Position numbers and translations under genes: made by a program. From contig JAHREW010000012.1 in assembly GCA_020883125.1 (NCBI GenBank), forward strand, positions 1 through 64,000: a DNA stretch of 64,000 nucleotides, given 5' to 3'. This DNA is from Microcoleus sp. CAWBG506 (GTDB taxonomy: Bacteria > Cyanobacteriota > Cyanobacteriia > Cyanobacteriales > Microcoleaceae). The notes beneath the pieces were generated by a model. That model was given only the letters and a program-made list of their open reading frames with translations. It ran no database searches and was not told the origin of the DNA. Positions 34,427 through 43,402 of this stretch are shown in pieces (positions within the stretch are counted from its first letter, which is position 1; each line of letters begins with the position of its first letter).

Positions 34427-35797
34427 ATGGAAATCAAACGAGTCATCTTAAATAACATTGGGCTATTTGAAAACCTGACAATTCCCTTAGCGCCCACTGA
34501 GCAAAACCCCAGCAACATTACCGTCTTTGTGGGTAATAACGGGGCTGGTAAAACCTCTGTGTTGAAAGCCTTAGCTATTTCCCTTAGTTGGTTTATTGCC
34601 CGTTTACGTACAGAAAAAGGGAGTGGAAACCCTATCCCCGAAGATCACATACTCAATGCCGCCAACGCTGCCAGTATTGAAATAGAAATTTGTGATTCTT
34701 TTGGGGTATCAGACAATTCTAACCAAAACGAGAGCGAGCATCACTTCAAGTGGACTTTAGCAAAAAGCAAACAAGGACGTAAATCCCAATACACCAGCAA
34801 CCTCTACGACTGCACTCACTTAGCCGACCGTTATCGTGATGCCCTCACCCATGATTACAAAACTAGCCTTCCCCTAGTAGCGTTTTACCCTGTCGAGCGT
34901 GTCGTACTCGATATTCCACTAAAAATTAGGACTAAGCACGTCTTTTTGCAATTAGACGGTTACGATAATTCCTTAAGTCAGGGTGTTGACTTTCGCCGCT
35001 TTTTTGAGTGGTTTCGGGAACGGGAAGATACCGAAAATGAATCAGGAATTCCTAGAGATGTTCTGAACCAACTAAGCTCACTAGCTGAAACTAATCAAGA
35101 CGTATGGCGATGGTTAAACGAACGCAATGCCTCGGCTAAAGATCGGCAATTAACCACAGTTCGTACCGCCATTGGCCAATTTATGCCTCATATAGCTAAC
35201 CTTAGAGTCCATCGTCAACCTCGACTGTACATGGCAATTGACAAAAACGGTAAACCCCTAAACGTAGCTCAGCTTTCGCAAGGCGAAAAATCTCTCATGA
35301 CTCTTGTTGGTGATATTGCCCGCCGTCTAGCCATGCTGAACCCTGCCCTAGAAAATCCTCTAGCAGGTCACGGTATCGTCTTGATTGATGAAGTTGATTT
35401 GCATCTGCATCCCTCTTGGCAACGCAGCCTGTGCGATCGCCTAATCGAAACTTTCCCAAATTGTCAGTTTGTGCTGACTACTCATTCACCTCTAGTGATC
35501 AGCGACTGTAAAAATGTTTTGGTTTACGCTTTAACCAATGGTGAATTGCGACAATTGCCGTCTCAGTATGGGCAAGATGCTAATACTGTCTTATTAGATG
35601 TCATGGATACCAGCATCCGTAATGAGAAAATTAATGCTGAATTGAACGATCTGCTGGATGCTATACAAGATTCAAAGCTAAGCAAGGCTCAAGAACTACT
35701 TGCAGAATTAACTGAGGAATTACCTGCCAATCATCTAGAATTGGTCAAAGCTAAACTACTTCTCCGTAAACAAGAATTGCGTCATGCGAACCATTAG
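34427..35797 (+). CDS. ptuA: Septu defence ATPase PtuA-like
   Basis: The AAA/SMC-like ATPase has Walker A VGNNGAGKTS near residue 40, signature LSQGEKSLMTLVGDIARRLA, Walker B GIVLIDEVDLHLHP and a final histidine switch TTHSP. This is the RecF/OLD-like form found in PtuA of Septu and in retron-associated ATPases. ATG 34427 is preferred over a TTG five codons upstream. It overlaps the HNH gene by 14 bp, the classical two-gene PtuAB layout. No reverse transcriptase is present, so it is not a retron. Confidence 0.85.
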   Translation: MEIKRVILNNIGLFENLTIPLAPTEQNPSNITVFVGNNGAGKTSVLKALAISLSWFIARLRTEKGSGNPIPEDHILNAANAASIEIEICDSFGVSDNSNQNESEHHFKWTLAKSKQGRKSQYTSNLYDCTHLADRYRDALTHDYKTSLPLVAFYPVERVVLDIPLKIRTKHVFLQLDGYDNSLSQGVDFRRFFEWFREREDTENESGIPRDVLNQLSSLAETNQDVWRWLNERNASAKDRQLTTVRTAIGQFMPHIANLRVHRQPRLYMAIDKNGKPLNVAQLSQGEKSLMTLVGDIARRLAMLNPALENPLAGHGIVLIDEVDLHLHPSWQRSLCDRLIETFPNCQFVLTTHSPLVISDCKNVLVYALTNGELRQLPSQYGQDANTVLLDVMDTSIRNEKINAELNDLLDAIQDSKLSKAQELLAELTEELPANHLELVKAKLLLRKQELRHANH

Positions 35798-36413
35798 TAA
35801 AGGGGCAGAACCGCCTAGTTTGGCAGCCTGGAAACGAACAAACCCTCATGGACGCTACAACCAGTTAACTGAAGATATTCGACGAATTATTCGACAACAT
35901 ATCCTAGAAGAACAATTTTATCTTTGTGCTTATTGCTGTCAGCAAATCCAAAACATTGATGCTTGCCATAATGAGCATATAGAAGCTCAAAATCTGAATC
36001 CTGGACGCACGCTCGACTTTTCAAATATTGTCGCTAGTTGTAATACCCCCAATCAATGCGGGAAGGCTCATAAATCTCAGCACCTACCCCTAACTCCTCT
36101 GATGACAGAATGTGAAACAGAACTTCGATTCAAAATTAGTGGTCGGGTTGAAGGGATGAGCGAGCCAGCAAGAGTAACCATTCAAGTCTTAAACCTGGGC
36201 GACGATGAGAAAAATAACCGTTCCTTGATCGAAAAACGTAAGCAATTATCTAATGCCTTGTTATGGGCAAACGATATAAATCCCAATGAAGGCTTAGAGG
36301 ATGAAGAACTGTTAGAGATGTTAATCAGCGACCTATCACAACCCCAACAGGGTAAGATGGAACCTTTTACCCCAGTGGTAATTAATATCTTGAAAAGTTG
36401 GCTTCAATCTTGA
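35784..36413 (+). CDS. ptuB: Septu HNH nuclease PtuB-like
   Basis: The HNH core is CAYCCQQI...CHNEHIEAQN, then NIVASCN with CGKAHKS, as in TIGR02646-type HNH proteins paired with PtuA. C, H and N positions all look intact. It is the effector nuclease of the pair. The gene overlaps ptuA and is followed by a gene-poor gap. Confidence 0.85.
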   Translation: MRTISKGAEPPSLAAWKRTNPHGRYNQLTEDIRRIIRQHILEEQFYLCAYCCQQIQNIDACHNEHIEAQNLNPGRTLDFSNIVASCNTPNQCGKAHKSQHLPLTPLMTECETELRFKISGRVEGMSEPARVTIQVLNLGDDEKNNRSLIEKRKQLSNALLWANDINPNEGLEDEELLEMLISDLSQPQQGKMEPFTPVVINILKSWLQS

Positions 36414-36779
36414 AAGCAACTCTTTAAATGGTTATGAATTCAGTGCTGAATCGCAAACAAAAGCCGACACATAACAAGATCGTCCATGAGTCTGATCCCC
36501 AAAAGGTTCTCTGTTGTGACTTTGAGGTTGTCTGCGGCGGGTGATCGGCATCGTTAGACCGCTATGGATGCGACATAAGCTACAGGTTGTAATCAATAAA
36601 CCTTATTTATCAGAGTTTCTAATTGAAACTGCTAGAGATTGCAGGTACGACCAATATTTGGAGAGTAAAGTGCAATCACTATATTCACAGTTTGAAATCT
36701 AATTGTGCGATCACATTCCATTGTATCGCTGCACTCAGCCAAAACTTTGCGGTAGCTTTTGACAATGTTTTGATAGACA
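36414..36779. other. Gap with no recognised gene or signal
   Basis: About 365 bp between the convergent ptuB and recG genes. I saw no gene, long palindrome or terminator with a clear T-run. Confidence 0.5.
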
Positions 36780-38864
36780 TTAATTAAGAGCACAATTCCA
36801 ACTCGTCAGCCCCAGTCTTTTGAGTTCTGCAACCATCAATGGATGCCCTTCTAAATTCGGGTCACTCTTAACAATTGCTACTGCCATCTCACGAGCTAAG
36901 TTCAGCAAATCCTCATCATCTAGTACATTCGCCAAAGCAAATTCCGAAATTCCCGACTGACGATAACCCATTACAACTCCCGGCCCCCGCAATCGCAAAT
37001 CCATCTCCGAAATAAAGAACCCATCGGTGGATTTTTCCAACACTTCAAGACGTGCCTTAGCTTCTGCTGTTTTACTGGTATTGAGCAGCAGACAATAGGA
37101 ACGGTGCGAACCTCGACCGACGCGACCTCTTAACTGGTGCAGTTGAGCCAAGCCAAAGCGATCGGCATGGTCGATTAAAATGACTGTAGCGTTTGGAACA
37201 TCCACACCCACTTCAACCACAGTCGTGGAAACCAGTATTTGGGTTTTGTTGTCGCCCAATGAGTTGAGCGCTTCATCTTTCTCGGCTGATGTCATCCGAC
37301 CGTGCAGCAATCCTACCCTAAATTCGGGGAAGATTTGCGTTGAGAGTCGATCGTATTCTGCTACCGCTGCTCTCAAATCTAGCTTTTCCGATTCTTCCAC
37401 CAAGGGAAGGATGATGTACGCCTGATGACCTCGAAGTACCTCAAGGCGGATTAAATCGTATGCTGAAGCGCTTTTATTAAGCACTTTCGTGTGAATCTTC
37501 TGACGACCAGGCGGTAACTCGTCAATCTGACTGACATCCAAATCCCCGTGTAAGGTTAGCGCTAAAGTACGCGGAATAGGAGTCGCGGTCATCGTCAGTA
37601 CGTGAGGTCTGTTTCCCTTGTTCAGTAAATCTTGTCGCTGCTGCACGCCGAATCTGTGCTGTTCGTCGATGACTACCAGCCCTAGTTTGTTGAAGTTGAC
37701 CTTCTCTTGCAGAAGCGCGTGAGTTCCTACCAATAGTGAAAGTTCACCCGTCTCTAATTGGGCGTGGATTTCTCTGCGCTTGGTGGTTTTGGTAGAACCC
37801 GTCAGTAATTGAACAGAAACGCCAAGGCGTTCAAACCACGTCGCAATCTTCCTGTGATGCTGTTGGGCTAGCACTTCTGTAGGAGCCATAAGTGCCGCTT
37901 GGTAGCCAGACTGGATGGCAGCGAGGATAGCAACGACAGCAACAACTGTTTTACCAGAACCGACATCCCCCTGTACCAGTCGGTTCATCGGCGTTTTGGA
38001 AGTCATGTCGTTGAGAATGTCGTTAATGACCCTACGTTGAGCTGAGGTAAGCGAGAAGGGAAGTTGAGAGTAAAACTGTTGGATTAGAGGGCCAGCAGGA
38101 GTTATTTTTGTAAGAGCCGATCGTGCCAAAAGCCGATGGCGACGCACGAGAAACGATAGCTGGAGATAGAAAAACTCATCAAATACAAGGCGACGGCGGG
38201 CAGCTTCTAGTTGGGTTTCGTCTGGGGGCTGGTGGATGTTTGCGATCGCCTCCTGTAAATCCATCAAACCACATTTTCGTCTGACCTCCTGCGGCAGGGG
38301 GTCATTTAGCAGCTTGGCAGATTCCAAAGCTGAGGTTACTGCATCTTGAACAATTTCGTTGCTAACTCCTTTTGTCAAAGGATAAATTGGGATAATTGAA
38401 TTTTTCGTATCCTTGGCTTCGTCTAGACCGATTAATCGGATTTCAGGGGAAGTTAATGTCATTCCGCAATAGCGATCGGCTTTGACTATCCCAGATATAG
38501 CAACAATGCCTCCAGCAACATAGGTGGCTGCTTGCTCGTTCCTCCACTTTTTTGATTGGTAGTATGGGTGGTTGAAGAAACGCTTGCAGGCTATTTTACC
38601 GGTTTTGTCCTTGACAATAATAGTCTGAATTGTTAGCCTAGAATTTTTAGGCGGACTGACTACTTCCTGATGTTGAATTTTACCTACAACCGTGACTGAA
38701 TCGCCTACTTTCAACTGATAAATTTTCACTCGCCGATACTTGATGTAATCACGGGGAAAGTAGAGCATTAAGTCTTGTACAGTTGCAAGGCCCAGCCTTT
38801 CTATCATTTTGTAATTGCTTGGGTTTAACCCTGGCATATCGCAAATGGGTGAATGCAGTTTCAT
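36780..38864 (-). CDS. recG: ATP-dependent DNA helicase RecG
   Basis: The N-terminal wedge/OB domain (VGDSVTVVGKIQ, about 45-145) is followed by Walker A GDVGSGKT at 299-306, DEQH at 400-403, TATPIPRTLAL, then HGRM, QILVSTTVVEVGVDVPNA and the QLRGRVGRG motif, all characteristic of RecG. At 694 residues it matches the length of the E. coli protein. RecG remodels stalled forks and Holliday junctions. On a plasmid it may support replication or recombination. It is a single gene with no operon partner. Confidence 0.95.
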   Translation of the reverse strand: MKLHSPICDMPGLNPSNYKMIERLGLATVQDLMLYFPRDYIKYRRVKIYQLKVGDSVTVVGKIQHQEVVSPPKNSRLTIQTIIVKDKTGKIACKRFFNHPYYQSKKWRNEQAATYVAGGIVAISGIVKADRYCGMTLTSPEIRLIGLDEAKDTKNSIIPIYPLTKGVSNEIVQDAVTSALESAKLLNDPLPQEVRRKCGLMDLQEAIANIHQPPDETQLEAARRRLVFDEFFYLQLSFLVRRHRLLARSALTKITPAGPLIQQFYSQLPFSLTSAQRRVINDILNDMTSKTPMNRLVQGDVGSGKTVVAVVAILAAIQSGYQAALMAPTEVLAQQHHRKIATWFERLGVSVQLLTGSTKTTKRREIHAQLETGELSLLVGTHALLQEKVNFNKLGLVVIDEQHRFGVQQRQDLLNKGNRPHVLTMTATPIPRTLALTLHGDLDVSQIDELPPGRQKIHTKVLNKSASAYDLIRLEVLRGHQAYIILPLVEESEKLDLRAAVAEYDRLSTQIFPEFRVGLLHGRMTSAEKDEALNSLGDNKTQILVSTTVVEVGVDVPNATVILIDHADRFGLAQLHQLRGRVGRGSHRSYCLLLNTSKTAEAKARLEVLEKSTDGFFISEMDLRLRGPGVVMGYRQSGISEFALANVLDDEDLLNLAREMAVAIVKSDPNLEGHPLMVAELKRLGLTSWNCALN

Positions 38865-39332
38865 GATGATAGTTGGGAATTTCTCAGATTCAAATTTTTG
38901 TTAGCAAGCCATTCCTAATGCTGCGCTAGCAGCCCCTTCACCAATGGCAAATCGCTGAATTTAATTGAGAGATACACTGCTTTTAGTCCTTCCATTACTT
39001 CTAACAAAGCAGAGTTCTATTCTCGCTGGTTGCACGAAGATTTAGGGCGCAGTCGAGAGAAGTAAGTGACGTAGATTCATAATTTTAAGGTGGTGCTTCC
39101 ACTCTTTTACACTACTGATAATAGAGGCTGAGTCACGGCTTAGAAAAGCCGGTTTGGCAAAAGCACTTTTCCAAATAGCATATTGTTTGGTTTTTAGGTG
39201 GGTTGCAGCGACGGTTTTACTGCTCAAACAAGTCGAAAAGGGGGGGAAATAAGCAATTTGTTTATAGCCCAAGTTCAGTCATCGTTTCCTGGCCCCATGA
39301 AAGCTGCGTAAAATACTAATAGTGAGCTTTGA
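38865..39332. other. Gap of about 470 bp with a possible 3' gene remnant
   Basis: A plus-strand frame at 38919-39065 ends SITSNKAEFYSRWLHEDL-GRSREK and has coding-like codons but no start, so it may be the end of a lost gene. A 76-aa minus-strand frame at 39042-39272 has no recognisable features and is not called. No clear regulatory structure was seen. Confidence 0.3.
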
Positions 39333-41024
39333 TTAATCCAAAATTACGCCAAATTTGCGATCGATTGCTTCATCACGAGCGTTAAAACCATTTTCGTTTT
39401 CTTGCTCTTGAGATGCTAAGATTGCGTTCCAGCCGGCAAAGCCTGGATTGATTCGCTTTGATTGAGGGAATGTTTCAATAATTTCTTTTGACAGTCGATC
39501 GCCGTCTCGATCTCCTTTGAAGCCGACTACTATAGTTTCTACTTCCTCAAGAAAGTCGGTTGGCAGCGAAGAAACCGCATCAATGCTTAAGTATAAAGTC
39601 GGTCTCTTATTGAAATCTGGATCTAAGGCAATTACAGACAATAGTTCTACCGGGTTGCTGGCAATAATGGCTCTTTCAATATTGTTTTGAACCGCTATCC
39701 AGAAAACTCCCTTTTCACTGTCGGAGCCTGCTTGATGCGAACCTCCGCCATGACTGTCAATGGAAAATTTTCCATTGGCGTCTAAGGTGCAGGTTCCTCT
39801 GTGCTCTCCTGCAAGGGTGCGGAGTTGGAAGACAGGGCGGTTCAGGCTGTCTGCATCTATCCATCCCCTGTCGTGTAGCAGGTCGATTAATTCGACTGGC
39901 AGACAAGCATTTTCTATCAAATTGCTTCGTACAGACTCCCAGTTAAGTGAGTCGAACCCCGATGTTTCGCGATCGTTGGGCGAGTCGGGTTTGCCTACAT
40001 CTTCTGATTCAGAGAGTAGAGAATCTTTGTCGGTTTCTGAGGAAGTTTCTGTGCTGCTTCCTTCTCGCTCTGGTCTGTCAATATTAGAGTTACTCTGCCA
40101 GTATATTGGTGAAGAATTGCTCTCGATGCTGCTGTTCCTCATTTCATCGCAGTCATCAGCATCACTATCAGTGTTCGCGTCGCTATTTGGTTTAGAGTTT
40201 TCTGTTTCCAAATTTTCGTTCAATTCTGGCTCTTGCAATGGGGGAATGGCTTCCACATTTCTGTCAGTATTAGCAGAGTAAGTGACTCCTCTGTATTTTT
40301 GCAGCCCCTTGAAGGTGTAAGCTTTGCCTAAATGAGTGCCGCTAAAAGCAATATTGCCTAATTTGTAGCTAATGCCTAATTCGCCTGCGGGGGTGGGTTC
40401 TATTTTTACACTAATGCCTTGTTCAACGAGTCGGTCAATCAAAAGAGCGATCGCAGGACTGTCAGTGGTCGATCGATCTAGTGCTGTTTGCAGTTGTTCC
40501 CGTACACTAATCTCTCCGGTTCGCGCTAACCGTCGGCGTTCGCCTGTCGTGGGAGAGCGGCGTTCTTTATCAAAACTGCGGGAAGCTGGTGTCAAGTCGT
40601 ACTTTTCTTCCAATTCTTGAATCAATTTTTCGCTGCGTAGATAGTTCCAGCTATCCGATACGCAAGTTCCTTTTTCATCCAATTTGATACGGCTGGCTGC
40701 AATGTGAATGTGGTCGTGGTCGCGGTCGGTATGGCGGATGATAGCAAACAGGTTTTTATCCAGTCCCATTCCTTCTAGATAATCAAGAGCGATCGCCCGC
40801 CATTTGGCATCAGGGATATACTCGCCATCCGGCACGCTTAAGGTCGCATGGTAAACTGGTTTTTGAACTCTAGGGTTGAGTTGTTTGGAGAATAGAAACT
40901 CAGCAGCTAATTCCTGGGCATTTTCTCCTACCATATTTCCTCCAATTAGTGAAGCTCCTTCTTTGGAGAAGAGGTAATTGAGCAATGGAGTAAAAGTTTT
41001 ACCGATTTTCTGCTTGCCAATCAT
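39333..41024 (-). CDS. Relaxase fused to a TOPRIM-like domain
   Basis: The N-terminal relaxase domain (about 1-135) carries the three-histidine motif HTDRDHDHIHI, with H103, H105 and H107 binding metal, as in MobA/VirD2-type (MOBP-like) relaxases; a tyrosine near residue 17 could be the nicking residue. A Ser/Asp/Glu-rich linker (about 255-365) follows. The C-terminal part (about 375-530) contains RAIIASNPVELLSVIAL and IVVGFKGDRDGDRLSKEI, which read as a TOPRIM-type domain similar to those fused to primases. Relaxase nicks oriT and pilots DNA; the TOPRIM part may prime the transferred strand. A copy of the 20-bp palindrome lies inside the coding sequence at 39758. MobC-like gene upstream. Confidence 0.8.
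   Translation of the reverse strand: MIGKQKIGKTFTPLLNYLFSKEGASLIGGNMVGENAQELAAEFLFSKQLNPRVQKPVYHATLSVPDGEYIPDAKWRAIALDYLEGMGLDKNLFAIIRHTDRDHDHIHIAASRIKLDEKGTCVSDSWNYLRSEKLIQELEEKYDLTPASRSFDKERRSPTTGERRRLARTGEISVREQLQTALDRSTTDSPAIALLIDRLVEQGISVKIEPTPAGELGISYKLGNIAFSGTHLGKAYTFKGLQKYRGVTYSANTDRNVEAIPPLQEPELNENLETENSKPNSDANTDSDADDCDEMRNSSIESNSSPIYWQSNSNIDRPEREGSSTETSSETDKDSLLSESEDVGKPDSPNDRETSGFDSLNWESVRSNLIENACLPVELIDLLHDRGWIDADSLNRPVFQLRTLAGEHRGTCTLDANGKFSIDSHGGGSHQAGSDSEKGVFWIAVQNNIERAIIASNPVELLSVIALDPDFNKRPTLYLSIDAVSSLPTDFLEEVETIVVGFKGDRDGDRLSKEIIETFPQSKRINPGFAGWNAILASQEQENENGFNARDEAIDRKFGVILD
39758..39777. repeat. Palindromic repeat (copy 4) inside the relaxase coding sequence
   Basis: A perfect CAATGGAAAATTTTCCATTG palindrome encodes NGKFSI in the linker before the TOPRIM-like domain. 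The reading frame is kept. Confidence 0.85.
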
Positions 41025-41081
41025 TATTTACTCAATTTTTAAAATATGTAGTAAAAAAGTGATTCTTTGTGGATGTTTTTA

Positions 41082-41459
41082 TTAAAACTTTTCGCTAGGA
41101 GCTTCTAAATTTTCCTCAATATCGCTTAAATTCATTAGAACTGGGACGTTCATTTGCTGTTGCTGTACTTGCTTGAGCAGCGCCAAAGTTTGCTCAATCA
41201 GTTCCTCAAAGTTGGCTGGCTGTGTAATTTTTCCCCCCATCCATAATGATTGTTCTGTAGCAATGGCAATCGGTTTAAGCTGGAGGTTAAGTTCGGCTAA
41301 TTTTTGGCATAGGGCTGGTTGATGTTGTTGTTTAAAAGTGTGGTATCGGAACAGACTGCTGATGCTCACCTGGAGATTTTTAGCCATTGTCTCAGCAAGT
41401 TGAAGTTCTTCTGGCGTTAGGTATATGGCTATTCTTTTGATTCGTTTGGATCTCGACAT
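41082..41459 (-). CDS. MobC-like relaxosome protein
   Basis: The N-terminus KRIKRIAIYLTPEELQLAETMAKNLQVSISSLFRYHTF is a ribbon-helix-helix of the MobC type, and the helical C-terminal half would mediate oligomerisation. It lies 57 bp upstream of the relaxase on the same strand. It likely binds oriT, for which the repeat-rich DNA just upstream (41560-41880) is a candidate. Confidence 0.6.
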   Translation of the reverse strand: MSRSKRIKRIAIYLTPEELQLAETMAKNLQVSISSLFRYHTFKQQHQPALCQKLAELNLQLKPIAIATEQSLWMGGKITQPANFEELIEQTLALLKQVQQQQMNVPVLMNLSDIEENLEAPSEKF

Positions 41460-41613
41460 GGCTAGTTTGCTCGCTATTTGGTGTTGGGTAACGAACTTTA
41501 TCCTTCGGCTGCGATCGGGTAGCGTGCGCGGAGGGCAATCGCGCCTCAGCCACCTGCCGATCGCTTGTTGCCAGGAGTGACTTTAACGCATGGAAACTTG
41601 ATGTCAGCCTTTC

Positions 41614-41874
41614 CAATGGAAAATTTTCCATTGCCACTGGGGCTCAGACTCTGGTTTAGCTGGGTTCGACTCGCGTGGGAATTTCTAGTGGAAAATTTTC
41701 CATTGCCACTAGGGCTCAGACTCTGGTTTGGCTGGGTTCGACTCGCGTGGGAATTTCCCATAGACATCTCCGAAAATCAATCATGCGTGATCTTCCACTT
41801 TTGCTTGCATACCCGATCGCCCTTGTCTCTACATTTTTTTTCGGGATGTCTGTCTAATGGAAAATTTTCCATTG
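41614..41874. repeat. Repeat region between mob and parM genes: two 68-bp direct repeats and three palindromes
   Basis: A 68-bp unit occurs at 41618-41685 and 41690-41757 with two mismatches; each copy begins inside a CAATGGAAAATTTTCCATTG-type palindrome (41614-41633 and 41686-41705, the second imperfect). A third palindrome is at 41855-41874. There is no convincing gene. The position, upstream of both mobC/relaxase and the ParM-like gene, fits an oriT or a parC-type centromere. Confidence 0.75.
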
Positions 41875-42220
41875 AACAGCGACAGGCTGGCAGCAGCGCT
41901 CTCCTCATAGGGGTGCTATCCCGTTAGAGAAAGCAGTTTGCACGCACCTCTGACACAGCTTGCTACCAAAAGCTTTGTCCCAGCCTAAGCCGTGAGTCCG
42001 ATTTTTGCGGGTGCTGGGATTCAGACAACTGGCTGAGGGAGGGGAGGTTTTAGGAGGGTTAATAAGTAGTAAGTGCGTTTTAAACCCTCAATAGCTGTTG
42101 TTTTGCAGCGTTCTTTTGAGGTGGCAGGCTTGGCTTAGCGTAAGGGTTATTTCTGCACGTCCAAACGTACAGGGCTGTTTGTTTACCAATCTTGAAACTT
42201 CAATTAGGAAGACCTGCTAT
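41875..42220. other. Leader region of the ParM-like operon
   Basis: No gene is called here: an in-frame extension of the ParM-like gene to 42098 lacks a ribosome-binding site and is unlike the family. A loose inverted repeat, CCCAGC / GCTGGG, spans about 41980-42021. The parM promoter is probably here. Confidence 0.35.
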
Positions 42221-43402
42221 ATGAGCGAAACTACTATCGAAACCATCTGGCCTCAAGCGATCGCGGCCTACGATTACGGGGGGTCAGCTACCAAGATTCT
42301 CTACGCAGGGCCAAAGAATCAAATTCGACTGCTCTGCATGGAACCAGAGGTCGTATCTGTACCGCACGAATCAATTTTGGCTTATGGCAGAGACCAATTG
42401 GGGTCAGCCGAGCCTGAGAATACGGCTTGGGTTGCCTTTAGGAACGATTACAGGGCAGTGGGGTATTTGGCGAAAGAAAGGTTTCACGCCAATGCTGGCC
42501 TTTCGGAGCTTAAGTACGAGAGGGCGCTGCACAAAACTCTGGCTGGGATGTGGGCGATTAAGGAAAAGCTGAATTTGCCTGCGAAATTTACGGCGGCGAT
42601 CGCCGTGCTGCTACCCTCTGGCGAATATGAAGACCGGGGGAGGTTCGAGCGGGTGTTGCGGGAAGCTTTAGCGGATTATGAAACTCCCACAGGTCAGATG
42701 AGTGTGGAATTGTTGGCGTTTAATTGCAAGCCAGAGGGCGGTGGCATTTACCTGATGCACAACAAGAAAGTCGGCTCTGTTTTGAAAGAGCGGGTGTGCG
42801 TGATCGCCATGATTGGCTACCGTAATGCCAGTCTGCTGGTGGTGCAACGGGGGGATGTAAGACCGGGTAAAACAAGCGATTTGGGCTTCATCCGCATGGT
42901 GGAGAGGGTGCTAGCTAGGACTTCAGGGCAAACTGCTGAGCGATTGACTCCGGCGATCGCCACAGCGGGATCTGAGTTTAAGGCAGCTTCTCTGATGCGG
43001 TTGGCTCGCAGCACGACTAAGCAAGGGCGAGCTGAAGAAGTGCAGCAGATGATAGCAGCAATCAAAGAGGCGCGGCCTGAATATGCGAGGAGTCTCACGA
43101 GTTGGTTAGATGAGAATTTGCCGTCTGATTGCGATGAATTGGTGTTCTGTGGTGGGACGGCTGATTATCTCAAAAAGGAGTTAAACGAACATTACGATCG
43201 CATCCCGATTATTTGGAATGCCGAAATTGCTATGCCACCTATTTTGGAAAAGAAAGGGTTGGAAAATCGGCTCAATGATGTCTATGGGATGTTTTCGTAT
43301 TTCAAGGGTAATTTGAAAAAGCAGTTCAATTCCAAGGTCACAGCTAATGCTGTTTGTGGGTCAAAAGATTCCGCTTTACAGGAGATAGTTGCTCATGGCT
43401 AA
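42221..43402 (+). CDS. ParM/StbA-like plasmid segregation actin
   Basis: IAAYDYGGSATKILYAGP is the phosphate-1 motif and CVIAMIGYRNASLLVV the phosphate-2 motif of ParM-type actin ATPases; LVFCGGTADYL fits the adenosine motif. ATG 42221 is chosen because AGGA lies 10 bp upstream and the family begins there. ParM filaments push plasmid copies apart, tethered by an adaptor bound to a centromere. It overlaps the next gene by 8 bp. PRTRC cassettes also include a ParM-like protein D, so this gene could fill that role. Confidence 0.75.
   Translation: MSETTIETIWPQAIAAYDYGGSATKILYAGPKNQIRLLCMEPEVVSVPHESILAYGRDQLGSAEPENTAWVAFRNDYRAVGYLAKERFHANAGLSELKYERALHKTLAGMWAIKEKLNLPAKFTAAIAVLLPSGEYEDRGRFERVLREALADYETPTGQMSVELLAFNCKPEGGGIYLMHNKKVGSVLKERVCVIAMIGYRNASLLVVQRGDVRPGKTSDLGFIRMVERVLARTSGQTAERLTPAIATAGSEFKAASLMRLARSTTKQGRAEEVQQMIAAIKEARPEYARSLTSWLDENLPSDCDELVFCGGTADYLKKELNEHYDRIPIIWNAEIAMPPILEKKGLENRLNDVYGMFSYFKGNLKKQFNSKVTANAVCGSKDSALQEIVAHG

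Noticed and set aside
34427-36413. Retron with AAA/HNH effectors
   Set aside because: No reverse transcriptase or msr/msd-like sequence was found next to the PtuAB pair.
39042-39272. 76-aa minus-strand frame between recG and the relaxase
   Set aside because: No conserved features, overlaps a plus-strand remnant, and no ribosome-binding site.
41392-41927. Frames on both strands across the 68-bp repeats
   Set aside because: They consist of repeated peptide blocks created by the DNA repeats, overlap each other and lack start signals.
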